A stretch of DNA of 45,618 bases from the NCBI GenBank assembly GCA_004402915.1, contig SORU01000011.1, positions 1 to 45,618 on the forward strand, written 5' to 3'. The notes below the pieces were generated by a model. That model searched no databases and was not told where the DNA came from. It saw only the letters and a program-made list of their open reading frames with translations. A program made the position numbers and the translations under genes. The DNA comes from Fidelibacterota bacterium MT.SAG.2. GTDB lineage: Bacteria > Fidelibacterota > SORT01. Below, one piece after another: positions 30,436 through 38,445 of this stretch (position 1 is the stretch's first letter; every line of letters starts with the position of its first letter).

Positions 30436-31227
30436 TTACTCTCCTCCACCTTCAGCATCACGTTCCCATTCACTCGGAGGAATGAATGAATTGAGCTTCT
30501 CACGCACAACAAGGGGATGCTTTTTATTGTACAGCATTGCCACGCCTTCAATTACCATATTCTGAAGAACTGTCTGTTGTTCAATTCTTGATTTGAATTT
30601 TTCAGCCATTGGATTAAAGAATAAATTTGCCAATAGAACGCCATAAAAGGTAGTTACAAGAGCAACTGCCATGTTCGGACCGATAGTTTTGGATGGATCG
30701 CTATCTCCGCCCATACTGACAAGCATACCGATCAGACCTATAAGAGTTCCCATCATACCGAATCCGGGAGCGAATTTCGCCATAGTTCTTAATATGTTTT
30801 CTTCCCACTTTTCACGAATCTCTCTATTATCAATACGTGATTCCATTATATCACGAATTTCAGGTTCTGTATAACCATTAATGATCATCTGAATACCATC
30901 TTTCAAAAAGGGGTTGCTGACAGAGTCTTTACTCTTTTCAAGTTCAGATACACCCATACGGGCAGTGCGGGAAATCTCCACAATTTCGTTAACATAAGGT
31001 CCTAATGTATCAGTTCCGCCCTTTTTAAAAATAATAAGAGTAACGTTCATTATTCTCAATATTTCCTTCAGCGGAAATGCTAAAAGCGTAGCCGCAATAG
31101 TGCCTCCGAGTACGATTTCGATACTCGGTAAATTGTAAAATGATATCATAGGCGCTGCACCTGTTGCAAGTGCGTGTACGATAACCCCTACGCCGGCAAG
31201 TATTCCTATTAAAGATGCAATATCCAT
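30436..31227 (-). CDS. motA: MotA-like stator protein
   Basis: MotA forms the pentameric proton channel around MotB and pushes on FliG. The 263-residue product has four hydrophobic helices (about 3-22, 34-54, 153-173, 184-205) and the large cytoplasmic loop between the second and third. In that loop, SRTARMGVSELEKS (86-99) supplies the Arg/Glu pattern that contacts FliG in E. coli (R90, E98 region). P154 in KFAPGFGMMG corresponds to the conserved Pro 173 at the channel. The C-terminal cytoplasmic helix is present. AGAGGATAAC precedes the ATG. It is 12 bp after the upstream beta-barrel/TPR gene. Confidence 0.95.
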   Translation of the reverse strand: MDIASLIGILAGVGVIVHALATGAAPMISFYNLPSIEIVLGGTIAATLLAFPLKEILRIMNVTLIIFKKGGTDTLGPYVNEIVEISRTARMGVSELEKSKDSVSNPFLKDGIQMIINGYTEPEIRDIMESRIDNREIREKWEENILRTMAKFAPGFGMMGTLIGLIGMLVSMGGDSDPSKTIGPNMAVALVTTFYGVLLANLFFNPMAEKFKSRIEQQTVLQNMVIEGVAMLYNKKHPLVVREKLNSFIPPSEWERDAEGGGE

Positions 31228-31239
31228 TTTGTTATCCTC

Positions 31240-32619
31240 TCACCTCCTGAATGAAGTTACTCGTAAGCGATTTTCGCCCATAGCTCGTAATATATTTCTG
31301 ATGTCATCATACTCCGGGTCCAGCTGAAGCGCCACATTCCAGTTCATTACGGCTCTTTCTGTATCCCCTAATTTATAAAAAATTGAGCCGCGTCTCGCAT
31401 AGGCTAATGCAAGATTCGGATTAAATTCTATCGCCGTCTCAACTTCCTCCAGTGCAGACCGGTATTGACTTGAGTAAAAATACCTTAGTGAACGTGAAAG
31501 ATGTTTTAGCGCGGAATTTATGTTTTGCTCAAGAGCAAACCTCTCAGTTTTTACTATCTGTACCGAATCTTGCAGAACATTAACTCTCTGCCTGAGCATT
31601 GACGCCAGATCGTTTAAGGTCTCAATCTGTTTGCCGGCAAAATTAATCGAGTCACGCAAAGACTGTACCTCTTCCGGAGACATGTAGCCTGATGGAACCA
31701 ACAGCCCCGGCTCTCCTTTGATCCCGGGTGGCAAGTCTACTCTGCCAGCTGCCGGTAAGCCTATGGGTCTCTCAAGGATCTCTTCGGGTATCTTTCTCGG
31801 AAAGTTTATTGATAGCCCCATTGCGATTCCCGGAAATTCCGCCTCGGTTGTTTTTCCAAAATTAATAATTTTCTCAATCTGCATAATTCCGAGATTTACG
31901 GTATAGTCGCGAGTTAACGGAAGTTTCGTGCCAATGTTCATACCCTTCCCGTCATATTCGCCAAGAATTCTGAGTCCGCCGATCTGGGGAAGAAAAGCTG
32001 TCTTGAGATCAAAGCCGGCAAAAATGCCTATTGCCGAGGATGAAGCAGTGGCAACGTCTGCTGCAAACTTATCAGTTCCAATTCCGATGTGCCACCGGAG
32101 GCGATAGAGCTCAAATTCCTGTTCTCGGCTAACAATTCCATAGAACGAAAAATCACCCAGCTTCGACGTTAATATTTGCTCAGACGATGGGTCTGTAGGA
32201 TTGAGTTTTGATTCTGTAAATATTATGTTGGTTACACCGGCTGCGACAGACATGTTTTCGTATGTAAAAATGTTCCTCTGTAGGGATATTCCGAATTCCG
32301 GAGGAGCTTCCACAACTGCTGCTGCGCCGGCTGTTGTATCTGCCTCAGGCGTAAATTTTTTCAGAGCGGTAATTCCAAATCGGTACTTTGAAGATGGTTC
32401 AAAATCAAAATATATTCCTTGCGATGATTGAAAAGGAGAAAAATTGTTCAATTCTACACCAAAACCGAATTTTAAAAAATCTGGACCTATGAGATGGCTC
32501 GATGTTGGAATGTTTATCATCTCCCCAAATGTTGAAAAGCCAACCCTGGTTTGACCCAAGGCGGTAGATGGCGCTACTACGATCATCGCGATAACAACTA
32601 TAAATAGTAATCTTTTCAT
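31240..32619 (-). CDS. Outer-membrane beta-barrel protein with C-terminal TPR repeats
   Basis: I do not recognise a named family. The 459-residue product has a signal peptide (about 1-22, ending ALG), then roughly 260 residues of alternating short amphipathic strands (typical of a beta barrel, e.g. YRFGITALKKF), a proline-rich linker near residues 290-310, a predicted coiled coil (about 325-365), and two TPR-like repeats at the C-terminus (SALEEVETAIEFNPNLALAY, then GDTERAVMNWNVALQLDPEY). It sits between the YbgF-like lipoprotein genes and motA in an operon with short gaps. An outer-membrane docking partner for the motor is a reasonable inference, not shown by sequence. Confidence 0.75.
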   Translation of the reverse strand: MKRLLFIVVIAMIVVAPSTALGQTRVGFSTFGEMINIPTSSHLIGPDFLKFGFGVELNNFSPFQSSQGIYFDFEPSSKYRFGITALKKFTPEADTTAGAAAVVEAPPEFGISLQRNIFTYENMSVAAGVTNIIFTESKLNPTDPSSEQILTSKLGDFSFYGIVSREQEFELYRLRWHIGIGTDKFAADVATASSSAIGIFAGFDLKTAFLPQIGGLRILGEYDGKGMNIGTKLPLTRDYTVNLGIMQIEKIINFGKTTEAEFPGIAMGLSINFPRKIPEEILERPIGLPAAGRVDLPPGIKGEPGLLVPSGYMSPEEVQSLRDSINFAGKQIETLNDLASMLRQRVNVLQDSVQIVKTERFALEQNINSALKHLSRSLRYFYSSQYRSALEEVETAIEFNPNLALAYARRGSIFYKLGDTERAVMNWNVALQLDPEYDDIRNILRAMGENRLRVTSFRR

Positions 32620-32646
32620 AACAATTCCATTAAGCTAACGAGATCG

Positions 32647-33660
32647 TTAACCTTTTTCCATGGTTGAAATCAGTTCTCTTGCCCGCTTTGTATATGCGCT
32701 TCGCGGGTATTGAGCGATCAATGTTTTAAATTGCTCTATGGCGTCTTTTTTCAAGCCTAAATGTTTTAAGGCTTTGCCCTTCATAAGGATCGCAGAGTCC
32801 TTCTTGTTTGAATTATCAAAAGCCAAAACTTTTTCAAACGCCGAGGCTGCTTTGCTGTAAAACTTCAAATGGTAATAACACTCACCTATCCAATATTGAG
32901 CATTGTCGGAGAGGCTGTTACTCTTATCTTCGGCCAGCAGGGAATTGAATTTCCTTATTGCCGAATCGAACTTTTTAAGGCGGTAATTCGTAAGGGCGGA
33001 ATCATATCTTTCTTTATACGAAAGCTTTGCCGGCGAAGGTTTTGTAATAATCTTTCTCTTCTGCGATGGCTTATTAGGCTTTTTCACTCGGGTATTACCG
33101 GTGTTGACTTTTCTTTCCAAATCTTGAAGCCTGCTGACGAGCATTAAATTTTCACTTCTCAGCGCAGCAAGATCGCCCTTCATGCTGTTTTCAATTTTTG
33201 ATATTTTGGATTCTATATCCGCTATCGTCTTTGATTTAGTGTTATTCTCTTTGATTACCGGTTCGTCTATACCCCATTTTATCATGAGATCCTGACGAAT
33301 ACTCTCGAGCATCGGATCGGCGACATACAACGTACTCGGATTGATCCTTCGATTATCCTTTTGTTCGATCCCTACACCAAGGTCGTGCATCGATTCGGCA
33401 TACAATGAGCTATTGGAAGAGGTTTTGCGGTTAAAATTCGATATTTCCTCAAGGGGTATCAGCGGGTGCGGAATGAATTCATCATCTTCTAAAAACGAAT
33501 CCTCGTTGCCGCCCTTCCCGGTCTCTTCGTAAATTTCAGTGTTTTCCGGCGCAATAAAATTATAAGGAGTTGCAATAAGTTCTTTTTTTAGCGACTGGGC
33601 GCCACCGCATCCGAGGAAAATGAGCAATCCAAAAAGAACAGAAATAAATTTGTATGTCAT
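32647..33660 (-). CDS. CpoB/YbgF-like TPR lipoprotein (larger paralogue)
   Basis: A 337-residue lipoprotein (lipobox FLGC, Cys 18, next residue Gly, so outer-membrane sorting is expected by the +2 rule). The N-terminal half is low-similarity. A coiled-coil segment follows (about 145-190), then a basic linker, then three TPR-type repeats at the C-terminus starting YDSALTNYRLKKFDSAIRKF and including NAQYWIGECYYHLKFYSKAA. This pattern matches CpoB/YbgF of Tol-Pal systems. It is followed by the beta-barrel gene 27 bp on, and preceded 1 bp away by a shorter paralogue. Role as a periplasmic connector is inference. Confidence 0.8.
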   Translation of the reverse strand: MTYKFISVLFGLLIFLGCGGAQSLKKELIATPYNFIAPENTEIYEETGKGGNEDSFLEDDEFIPHPLIPLEEISNFNRKTSSNSSLYAESMHDLGVGIEQKDNRRINPSTLYVADPMLESIRQDLMIKWGIDEPVIKENNTKSKTIADIESKISKIENSMKGDLAALRSENLMLVSRLQDLERKVNTGNTRVKKPNKPSQKRKIITKPSPAKLSYKERYDSALTNYRLKKFDSAIRKFNSLLAEDKSNSLSDNAQYWIGECYYHLKFYSKAASAFEKVLAFDNSNKKDSAILMKGKALKHLGLKKDAIEQFKTLIAQYPRSAYTKRARELISTMEKG

Positions 33661-33661
33661 A

Positions 33662-34354
33662 TTATTGTATCCCGTTTCTTAAATCAATTACACGGCTGAT
33701 AAGTTCGCTTTCCGGATAACTGTCAATGAATGACTGAAAAGCCGCATATGCCTGGGGCTCTTTTTTCAATTTTAACAGACAAAGTCCGATTTTGAACTGA
33801 GCATAATCATTTTTATTGCTTTGAGGGTAAGTCAAAACGATTTCGAATGCACTAAGCGCTCTTTTGTAATTTCCTAAGCCGAAATATGCCTCTCCGATCC
33901 AGTATTGAGAATTATCTGAAAGATTATGCGAGTCATCAACGTTGATCAGCTGCTCAAATCTTCTGATAGATTCTTCATAATTGCTGTCAAAATAATATGT
34001 CAAGGCCGTTTTGTATAGACCCTCTATATTTTCGGAGTTTAACTCGGCAGAAGCTGTTTCGGTCGAGTTGGTCGTGATATATCTGTTGGAATAATTTTCT
34101 AATGTGCTTAATCGAGAGCTTCTCTCTTCAATTCTCTTTTGAAGGGTTTGATTTAATTGTCCTGCAAGTTTTAGATTTTCCTTCAACCCTATTATCTCCG
34201 ATTGGAGTATGATCACAGAAGAGCGGAGATCCATAATCTCTACATTTTGAGAGACCAAATCGTTTTGCGATGTTTGCGGTTTGGCGCTTGGGTTTGAACT
34301 ACCACAACCGAGTAATGATGCTGAAAACAGGAATATTGTAATTATCTTACTCAT
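33662..34354 (-). CDS. CpoB/YbgF-like TPR lipoprotein (smaller paralogue)
   Basis: A 230-residue lipoprotein (lipobox LLGC, Cys 17). After a coiled-coil region (about 35-90), three TPR-type repeats begin at YKTALTYYFDSNYEESIRRF and include NSQYWIGEAYFGLGNYKRAL, almost the same pattern as in the neighbouring larger protein, so the two arose by tandem duplication. Trimer-forming N-terminal coiled coil plus TPR tail is the CpoB/YbgF layout. Its ATG lies 8 bp inside the preceding gene and its stop is 1 bp from the next start region, consistent with coupled translation. Confidence 0.8.
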   Translation of the reverse strand: MSKIITIFLFSASLLGCGSSNPSAKPQTSQNDLVSQNVEIMDLRSSVIILQSEIIGLKENLKLAGQLNQTLQKRIEERSSRLSTLENYSNRYITTNSTETASAELNSENIEGLYKTALTYYFDSNYEESIRRFEQLINVDDSHNLSDNSQYWIGEAYFGLGNYKRALSAFEIVLTYPQSNKNDYAQFKIGLCLLKLKKEPQAYAAFQSFIDSYPESELISRVIDLRNGIQ

Positions 34355-35339
34355 ATTCCTCCCAATCTATAGCATAAGAATAGCCAATAAATGTTCCTAT
34401 AGTTCGAGGAATATAAATCTCAAATGTTCCCGTAGCGCCCGGAGGAAGGGTGGTGTCAGTAGTTACGCCGCTTGCATAGGTATATTGAGCTCCATTTACA
34501 AATGTAGTAAAAGTTTCGGTGTTTCCCGACCAATCTTTTCTGATGATGAAATTTATTTTCACAAAGTCAGCGCGTTTGTTGCCTGTGTTTTTAAGAATAC
34601 CGTTGAAAATTGTATTACCGCTTCTGTCTTTTTTCTCTTTGATCGGGCTTTCTATAACAACGTTAGCCAGTCCCCTCTCAGTAGATGAGGGTGAATAACC
34701 ACCCGTGGTCGACCTTGCCGCGTTTGGGCTGCTCGATAGCGGAATCGGTTTTGAAATTAGTGGATCGGTCGCCGAAAATTCAGGCCTATTTTCTAATATT
34801 CTGCTTATTGAATTCCTTTGGAGAACCAAACTTCCGATAAGAGTTTCGATCTTAACAAGCCGTTCGTCCTGGTAAACAACATTTCCGTTGAAGATCGTCC
34901 CGTTAGTCAGAACAATTTTCTTATTGAAGATACTTTGCGGGTCACGCCACATCTCGGAGCGATTATTAAGATTAGTAATTTCTGAATTTAAATGAGCTAT
35001 TTCTGCCCGGAGTCTTTTAACTTCAAATCGTATTTCAGATATATCTTGTGCCGTTGATCTGGCGCCGACGCGTTGTGTTACTAAACCACCGCTCGAAGAA
35101 GGTTGAATTGCTCCTGTTTGTTGACCAGCAGCTCCCCCTTGAGTCTGCCCCGCAACTACTTGAACATCGCCGCTTCCCTGCTCGGTTTGAAATAGAGGAG
35201 TTACTTCCTGCCCGTCTCCATTATCATCGCCACTTATTCCGAATGGCTTTAATATAGCGCCGCACGCTGTCAAAGTGAGAACAAGATAGATCGTAAAGAG
35301 AGTTGATGCGATTTTTTGTGTGTACTTGGTTTTGTTCAT
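34347..35339 (-). CDS. Lipoprotein with coiled coil and C-terminal FxLYD-like domain
   Basis: First gene of the motor operon. With the ATG at 35339, which has GAGG nine bases upstream, the product is 330 residues with a lipobox LTAC (Cys 26); an ATG at 35363 would add eight residues ahead of the signal peptide and lacks a Shine-Dalgarno. A Gly/Gln/Ser-rich stretch follows, then a coiled coil (about 95-125), a small beta-rich segment (about 133-180), and a C-terminal Ig-like region (about 215-330) with ILKNTGNKRADFVKINFII, matching the FxLYD pattern. Such domains occur in envelope lipoproteins. Function unknown. Confidence 0.7.
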   Translation of the reverse strand: MNKTKYTQKIASTLFTIYLVLTLTACGAILKPFGISGDDNGDGQEVTPLFQTEQGSGDVQVVAGQTQGGAAGQQTGAIQPSSSGGLVTQRVGARSTAQDISEIRFEVKRLRAEIAHLNSEITNLNNRSEMWRDPQSIFNKKIVLTNGTIFNGNVVYQDERLVKIETLIGSLVLQRNSISRILENRPEFSATDPLISKPIPLSSSPNAARSTTGGYSPSSTERGLANVVIESPIKEKKDRSGNTIFNGILKNTGNKRADFVKINFIIRKDWSGNTETFTTFVNGAQYTYASGVTTDTTLPPGATGTFEIYIPRTIGTFIGYSYAIDWEEYE

Positions 35340-35620
35340 ATTTATCCTCAAAGTCGTAAACATATTCCGGTTAGAAATTTTTACTGTTTGGAATATATTT
35401 AGTTGGACAAGGGGAAGTCAAGAGAAAATCAACAAATAAATAAAGAGACAGAAGAAAAAATGCAAAAATAAGTTGCACCTATACAATATAATGTGTTTAA
35501 TAAAATAATATATCCATATCATGCAATGGTGCATTTAATTAATTGTTGGGGAATTGACCGATTTTTAAAGAAATTGACTTTTAAACATACTTCCGATCAG
35601 CTTAATGAAAGATAAAGATG

Positions 35621-35637
35621 AGTAAAAATATTTTACT
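35621..35637. promoter_or_regulatory. Perfect 7-bp inverted repeat, possible operator
   Basis: AGTAAAA-ATA-TTTTACT is a perfect palindrome with a 3-base centre; a further AGTAAAA copy occurs at 35661. It sits in the divergent promoter region upstream of the motor operon. Binding by a dimeric regulator is inference; in such AT-rich DNA chance is possible. Confidence 0.3.
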
Positions 35638-35710
35638 TATATCATAATATCTGACAATAAAGTAAAACATTTATCACTTAAACGGAGTCTAATTCAATGA
35701 CAATGTGAAA

Positions 35711-35796
35711 CTCTTTGTAACTGTTAACGTAAGTAAGTTGTTACAGAAAAAATGCCCCTGCATATCTTAAAACCCAGTCAGTAGGGGCATTTTTAT
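35711..35796 (+). ncRNA. Candidate short structured transcript ending in a terminator
   Basis: On the + strand a 6-bp hairpin (TGTAAC at 35716 with GTTACA at 35740) is followed directly by a strong intrinsic terminator. No gene on this strand ends here, so the terminator must stop a transcript begun in the intergenic region: either a small RNA or an attenuated leader of the lipoprotein operon that begins at 35838. No known RNA family is recognised. Confidence 0.28.
35748..35794 (+). terminator. Intrinsic terminator with 12-bp stem
   Basis: AAAAATGCCCCT (35748-35759) pairs perfectly with AGGGGCATTTTT (35783-35794) around a 23-base loop, with T-rich sequence at the 3' side. It lies 43 bp before the ATG of the following lipoprotein gene, which suggests either the end of a short RNA or an attenuator. 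Confidence 0.72.
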
Positions 35797-35837
35797 TTAA
35801 TTGTTAATTGCTCCCAAGATAAGTAAATTTAACAATC

Positions 35838-36506
35838 ATGACAAATCATTTATTTCTGCCACTGATGTTATTGATATTATTTATTATTAGTTGCAGCGGA
35901 GATATCATTAAGGAAAAACAGGTACTTACGCCTGTTTTTCCTTTGAAATTCGGCGAATCTCATTTGTTTACTAAATATGGACTCTCTGTTGAATTTAAAA
36001 AAATGGATACAGACTCTTTTGCCTTAATATTTCTATTGCGGAATGACTCGACAGAAACTGATTCTCTGCCGGCGAATATAAATGAGATAATTTTAGGCAT
36101 CTCGCTTCGATCAGAGGGAGTGGATTCAGGATTTAAGCTAATTTTTACGGATAATTATACCCAGCTGGCAATCAGATCCGTAAAATCCCGATTTGAGCCT
36201 GTTTTTCATCAGACAATCGGAATAATATTTAATCAATCCTTCAATTCCGCTTTAAATACGGTTGATGGAATAAATCCGGAGGATCTACAGCGGCATAGTT
36301 CAGATAAATTCGTTACATCAAGGATGGCATTTAAAATTGTTGGAAATTTTGAAGCGGAGCAGATCGAATCACTTATTGAGAGATATTTTCATGATAGAAC
36401 CGTTGGAACCGGTTTAAAAATCGGTTTTAACTATTCTTTGGACAATATATTTTTTAAAAATATAGGAATTGATTCCATAGATTCCGACAGCTTAAGTTCA
36501 GGATAA
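35838..36506 (+). CDS. Hypothetical lipoprotein
   Basis: A 222-residue product with a clear lipoprotein signal (FIISC, Cys 19) and no domain I recognise. The mature part has beta-rich stretches (KYGLSVEFKKMDTDSFALIFLLRN) and many Ser/Asp residues. It is not from an obviously different source; base use resembles neighbours. It ends 3 bp before the beta-lactamase-like gene, so the two form an operon, and both products are predicted to be lipoproteins of the envelope. Function unknown. Confidence 0.7.
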   Translation: MTNHLFLPLMLLILFIISCSGDIIKEKQVLTPVFPLKFGESHLFTKYGLSVEFKKMDTDSFALIFLLRNDSTETDSLPANINEIILGISLRSEGVDSGFKLIFTDNYTQLAIRSVKSRFEPVFHQTIGIIFNQSFNSALNTVDGINPEDLQRHSSDKFVTSRMAFKIVGNFEAEQIESLIERYFHDRTVGTGLKIGFNYSLDNIFFKNIGIDSIDSDSLSSG

Positions 36507-36509
36507 AAT

Positions 36510-37430
36510 ATGATAAATATGTGTGTATTGCCGGCAAGAAGAAGATTTTATACGATATTTACTTTAATTTTTCTGTTAGGATGCAGTTCTGAGCAAGAGG
36601 AGATAAACACGATGAAACATGCGATTCAAAACAGGCTTGTATCAGCTCCTTCGGGCGCAGAAGTCTCCGTAGCTTATGAAAATCTGCAAACAGATATCAA
36701 GATGTTCATTAATGCAAAAAAACAGATGCACGCTGCGAGTACCTATAAGACAGCGCTGATGGTTGAAGTATACAAGCAGGCAGCAGAGGGAAAGATCTCT
36801 TTAACAGATTCGATAGATGTAATTAATTCATTCAAGAGTATAGTCGATAATTCTGAATATGCGATGGATATCGGCGAAGATTCCGATGATTCTGTTTACG
36901 AGCTTATAGGTAAAAGGGCATCCTACTACGATTTAACATACCAGATGATAACGGTCTCGAGCAATTTGGCGACCAATCTGTTGATTAATGAGGTTGGGGC
37001 TAAGAATATAATGAAAACACTTAAAAGTATTGGCATTAAAGAGATGCAGGTACTTCGTGGTGTCGAGGATTTAAAAGCTTATGAGTTAGGATTGAATAAT
37101 ACAACGAATGCGGAGGATATACTTAGATTGATGATAGCGATAGCAAAAGATGAAGTAGTTTCACCGTCAGCATGTGCGGAGATGAGAAAGATACTCTTAG
37201 CGCAGGTTCACAATTCAAAGATTCCGGCTAAACTTCCCAAAGAGGTGAAGGTGGCACATAAGACAGGAAGTATCACGAAAATAGATCACGACGTTGCAAT
37301 TATTTATCCCCCGAAAGGCCCTGTTTACGCACTTGTCGTTCTCACCAGGGGTATTAAAGAACATAAGGATGCTGAAGAACTGATTGCGGATATTTCTAAA
37401 ATAGTTTATGACAGAGTGGCAAAAAAATGA
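36510..37430 (+). CDS. Class A beta-lactamase-like serine hydrolase lipoprotein
   Basis: A 306-residue lipoprotein (lipobox LLGC, Cys 25) with the penicillin-recognising serine hydrolase fold. Motifs: STYK (77-80, nucleophile Ser and general-base Lys), SSN (150-152, in place of SDN) and KTG (251-253). The omega-loop region is short; E186 and E192 are both possible counterparts of the deacylating Glu166, so true beta-lactamase activity is uncertain. Many environmental proteins of this type are probably peptidoglycan-related or have unknown substrates. AGGA precedes the ATG by six bases. Operon with the upstream lipoprotein gene. Confidence 0.82.
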   Translation: MINMCVLPARRRFYTIFTLIFLLGCSSEQEEINTMKHAIQNRLVSAPSGAEVSVAYENLQTDIKMFINAKKQMHAASTYKTALMVEVYKQAAEGKISLTDSIDVINSFKSIVDNSEYAMDIGEDSDDSVYELIGKRASYYDLTYQMITVSSNLATNLLINEVGAKNIMKTLKSIGIKEMQVLRGVEDLKAYELGLNNTTNAEDILRLMIAIAKDEVVSPSACAEMRKILLAQVHNSKIPAKLPKEVKVAHKTGSITKIDHDVAIIYPPKGPVYALVVLTRGIKEHKDAEELIADISKIVYDRVAKK

Positions 37431-37497
37431 AATTATCTATTGAATCGGAAGTGTTTAAGTCATAAAATTATTGTTCATTAAAAACAATGAATAAATT

Positions 37498-38445
37498 ATG
37501 AAAGAAGGTCGCGTGAATACGGAAAACAGTACGACAGAACCACGCAGCAAATTGAGCATATGGGTACAAGCGGTCAGAGCATTTTCATTTACCGCCTCAA
37601 TGGTTCCGGTGATTGTCGGGGCTGTTTTAGCGCTGTATTACGAAAGAACAGTCAAGTGGGAGCTGCTTCCAGTCATTTTGGTCTGTTCAATTCTATTTCA
37701 TGCAGCAACCAACCTTATGAGCGATTATTTCGATCATGCTAAGGGTGTCGACAAAGATTATACATTCGGCTCAAGCCGTGTGATCCAAGAGGGATTACTC
37801 TCACCGCGGAGTTTGTTATTAGGGGGGTGGCTTCTCTTCGGGATTGCTACAATATTGGGTCTATTATTGATTTTGGTGAGGGGAGAAACAATGTTTTGGA
37901 TAGGAGTAACCGGATTAATCGGTGGATACGCTTACACCGGAAAGCCTATCGCATATAAGTATAAAGCGTTAGGAGACATTCTTGTATTTATGCTTATGGG
38001 GCCTTTAATGGTCTTCGGTTCATATTTTGCATTGACGGGTGATGCCTCTCAAACGGTAATTATAATATCATTGCCGATAGGATTTTTAGTAACAGCAATT
38101 TTACACGCTAACAATCATAGAGATATAATACATGATGCTGAAGCCGGCGCAAGAACAATAGCTGGATTATTAGGGCACACCGGATCCAAATTTTTTTACT
38201 ATTTTCTTATATTGGGAGCATATAGCGCCATTATTTATATGGTTACCGATGGAATACTTTCGCGGTGGTCGTTCATAGTATTCTTAAGTTTAATACCGGC
38301 GTTCAAACTCATAAGAACAATATCAAGTAATGGACCCGGCGATACCGAATCAATTGCGATGATAGATGTCCAAACCGCTCAATTGCATCTGCTCTTTGGC
38401 GTTTTATTGATACTGTCATTACTCATAATCGTTTTCACTGCTTGA
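37498..38445 (+). CDS. menA: MenA-like 1,4-dihydroxy-2-naphthoate prenyltransferase
   Basis: UbiA-superfamily membrane prenyltransferase that attaches the isoprenoid tail in menaquinone synthesis. The 315-residue product has about eight or nine hydrophobic helices and both Asp-rich motifs: NLMSDYFDHAKGVDKD in the first half and NNHRDIIHDAEAGARTIAGLLG in the second, the latter typical of MenA. The start after a 67-bp gap has no strong Shine-Dalgarno. The stop TGA overlaps the TTG start of the next gene. Other men genes are not in the window, so the acceptor is inferred from similarity. Confidence 0.87.
   Translation: MKEGRVNTENSTTEPRSKLSIWVQAVRAFSFTASMVPVIVGAVLALYYERTVKWELLPVILVCSILFHAATNLMSDYFDHAKGVDKDYTFGSSRVIQEGLLSPRSLLLGGWLLFGIATILGLLLILVRGETMFWIGVTGLIGGYAYTGKPIAYKYKALGDILVFMLMGPLMVFGSYFALTGDASQTVIIISLPIGFLVTAILHANNHRDIIHDAEAGARTIAGLLGHTGSKFFYYFLILGAYSAIIYMVTDGILSRWSFIVFLSLIPAFKLIRTISSNGPGDTESIAMIDVQTAQLHLLFGVLLILSLLIIVFTA

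Larger units (their letters stand above)
35364..35837. other. Divergent intergenic region between the motor operon and a lipoprotein operon
   Basis: This 474-bp gap is AT-rich and without credible ORFs. It must contain the promoter of the leftward motor operon. It also holds a 17-bp palindrome at 35621-35637 and a structured segment ended by a hairpin terminator (35711-35796), listed separately. I found no convincing -35/-10 pair with proper spacing. Confidence 0.6.

Noticed and set aside
27569-31227. TolQR or ExbBD identity for the stator genes
   Set aside because: MotA has the large cytoplasmic loop and four helices, MotB has a full OmpA-type peptidoglycan-binding domain, and both neighbour FliG; Tol/Exb proteins differ on these points.
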